Below, in pieces: positions 62,501 through 64,000 of a DNA stretch of 64,000 bases (position 1 is its first letter; each line of letters starts with the position of its first letter). The notes beneath the pieces were generated by a model. It was not told the DNA's origin. It was given only the letters and a program-made list of their open reading frames with translations, and did no database searches. This DNA is from Cladocopium goreaui (lineage: Eukaryota > Sar > Dinophyceae > Suessiales > Symbiodiniaceae): contig CAMXCT020001547.1 in assembly GCA_947184155.2 (NCBI GenBank), positions 81,849-145,848 of the forward strand. Reading direction: 5' to 3'. Made by a program: the position numbers and the translations under genes.

Positions 62501-64000
62501 TGGTTCCCACGTGGGGAACCGTCAGTTCCAACCTTTAGGAAACGGAAGTTCTCAATGGTAACCTATGGTTCCCACGTTGGGAAGCATGAGTTCCAACCTC
62601 TGGTAACCGGCAGTTGCTTGCAATGGTAACCAGGAGCTCCAACCTCTGGGAACCGGCAGTTCCTTGCAATGGTAACCTGTGGTTCCCACGTTGGCAACAG
62701 TGAGTTCCAACCTTTGGGAACCGGCAGTTCCTTGCCATGAACCAAACGCAAACATTCCGGTACCGGTCCATTAAGCAAAACAAAGCGTTCTTTACCGGTC
62801 CATTAAGCAAAACCAAAAAGTTGTAAAGAAACTTTTTTCATATCATTTTAACATGCACCTTTTTTCGTGCAAAAAACAATTGCCGGTCCAACAGCCAAAC
62901 GCAAACATTCCGCTACCGGTCCATTAAGCAAAACAAAAGGTTCTGTTACCGGCTCAGTAAACAAAACAAAACAACATTAAGAACCATGAGTTCTAACCTT
63001 TTTGCAATCAACAGATCCTTCCACTGGAAGCGTATGCTTTTTCAGGTTTGGAACCATGAGTTTCAAGCTCTGGGGACCCGCAGTTCCTTACAACGAAAGC
63101 CGCTTAGCTTCGAAAACATAAATTCTAACGTCTGGGAACCGGTAATTTCCTTGCAATGGTAACCTCTGGTTCCCAGGTTGGGAACCGTAAGTTTCAAGGT
63201 CTGGGAACCGGCAGTTCCTTGTCATGGTAACCTTTGGTTCCCACGTTGGGAACCATCAGTTCCAACCTTTAGGAAACGGAAGTTCTTTGCAATGGTAACC
63301 TATGGTTCCCACGTTGGGAAGCATGAGTTCCAACCCCTGGTAACCGGCAGTTGCTTGCAATGGTAACCTCTGGTTCCCAGGTTGGGAACCAGGAGTTCCA
63401 ACCCGCAATGGTAACCTGTGGTTTCCACGTTGGCAACCGTGAGTTCCAACCTTTGGAAACCGGCAGTTCCTTGCCATGAACCAAACGCAAACATTCCAGT
63501 ACCGGTCCATTAAGCAAAACAAAGCGTTCTGTACCGGTCCATTAAGCAAAACCGTAAAATTGTAGAGAAACTGTTTTCATATCATTTTGACATGCACCTT
63601 TTTTGTTCAAAAACATTTTTTTGCCGGCCCAACAGCCAAACACAAACATTCCGCTACCGGTCCATTAAGCAAAACAAAAGGTTCTGTTACCGGCTCAGCA
63701 AACAAAACAAAACAACATTAAGAACCATGAGTTCTAACTTTTTGCAATCAACAGATCCTTCCACTGGTAACGTTACTTTTTCAGGCTTGGAACCATGAGT
63801 TTCAAGCTTTGGGAACCCGCAGTTCCTTACAATGATAGCCGCTTAGCTTCGAAAACATAAATTCTAACTTCTGGGAACCGACAATTCCTTGCAATGGTAA
63901 CCTCTGGTTCCCAGGTTGGGAACCGTAAGTTTCAAGGTCTGGGAACCGGCAGTTCCTTGTCATGGTAACCTTTGGTTCCCACGTTGGGAACCATCAGTTC
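62501..64000. repeat. Hairpin-rich repeat field, block 3, to the window edge
   Basis: Same GGTTCCCA-NNN-TGGGAACC units. Spacer copies near 62835 and 63570 (735 bp apart). Continues beyond the window. Confidence 0.94.

Noticed and set aside
1-64000. tRNA, rRNA, snRNA or spliced-leader RNA genes
   Set aside because: No cloverleaf or box sequences and no leader followed by a GT donor were seen; only the leader-like 12-mers in the LTRs.

Overview
The window looks like repeat-dominated nuclear DNA of a dinoflagellate (Symbiodiniaceae-like or a relative). This is an inference from three things. The retroelement proteins follow patterns I associate with dinoflagellate Ty1/copia-like and tyrosine-recombinase (YR) retrotransposons. 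Both long terminal repeats of the first element contain TTTTGGCTCAAG, the 3' part of the dinoflagellate trans-spliced leader. Tandem arrays fill most of the rest. I see no rRNA, tRNA or CRISPR, and very few ordinary host genes.

Layout. 1-404: the 3' end of an unidentified open frame. 405-2218: TG-rich non-coding DNA. 2219-18418: a 58/61-bp satellite split by a complete but dead copia element (6293-15995) with 117-bp LTRs, a CTTCT target duplication, primer-binding site and polypurine tract. That element carries two further insertions: about 1.1 kb between protease and integrase, and a 601-bp foldback element inside the integrase core. 18419-22030: a small inverted-repeat element, minisatellites, microsatellites and a 328-bp tandem duplication. 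22540-23394: the best candidate host gene, a His-rich single-pass membrane protein. 23740-27044: a terminal-inverted-repeat (TIR) element filled with two satellites. 28741-39719: a segment bounded by 28-bp inverted repeats inside AAAT tracts, possibly one 11-kb element. It holds 0.93-kb composite repeats, a 5'-truncated minus-strand copia fragment, 16-bp, 65-bp and 374-bp arrays, and a 100-N assembly gap.

39795-47848: a degenerate YR (DIRS-like) retrotransposon, in order small membrane ORF, gag, RT, RNase H part 1, methyltransferase-like PPC segment, RNase H part 2, tyrosine recombinase. Its gag is split by a 1277-bp TIR element. 48930-64000: almost entirely arrays. These are a 115-130-bp AT-rich satellite, four (36+12n)-bp arrays, a 120-bp GC-rich array, and long fields of 19-bp GGTTCCCA hairpins in 735-755-bp higher-order repeats. 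A second 16-bp array and a 200-bp repeat lie among them, with one small AT-richer island that may contain minus-strand exons.

How the parts relate. Satellites host retrotransposons, retrotransposons host TIR elements, and TIR elements host satellites. Two unrelated retrotransposon classes both carry a degenerate C5-methyltransferase-like PPCxxFS segment. Several satellites lack stop codons in most frames, so most long open frames here are artefacts of unit composition, not genes.
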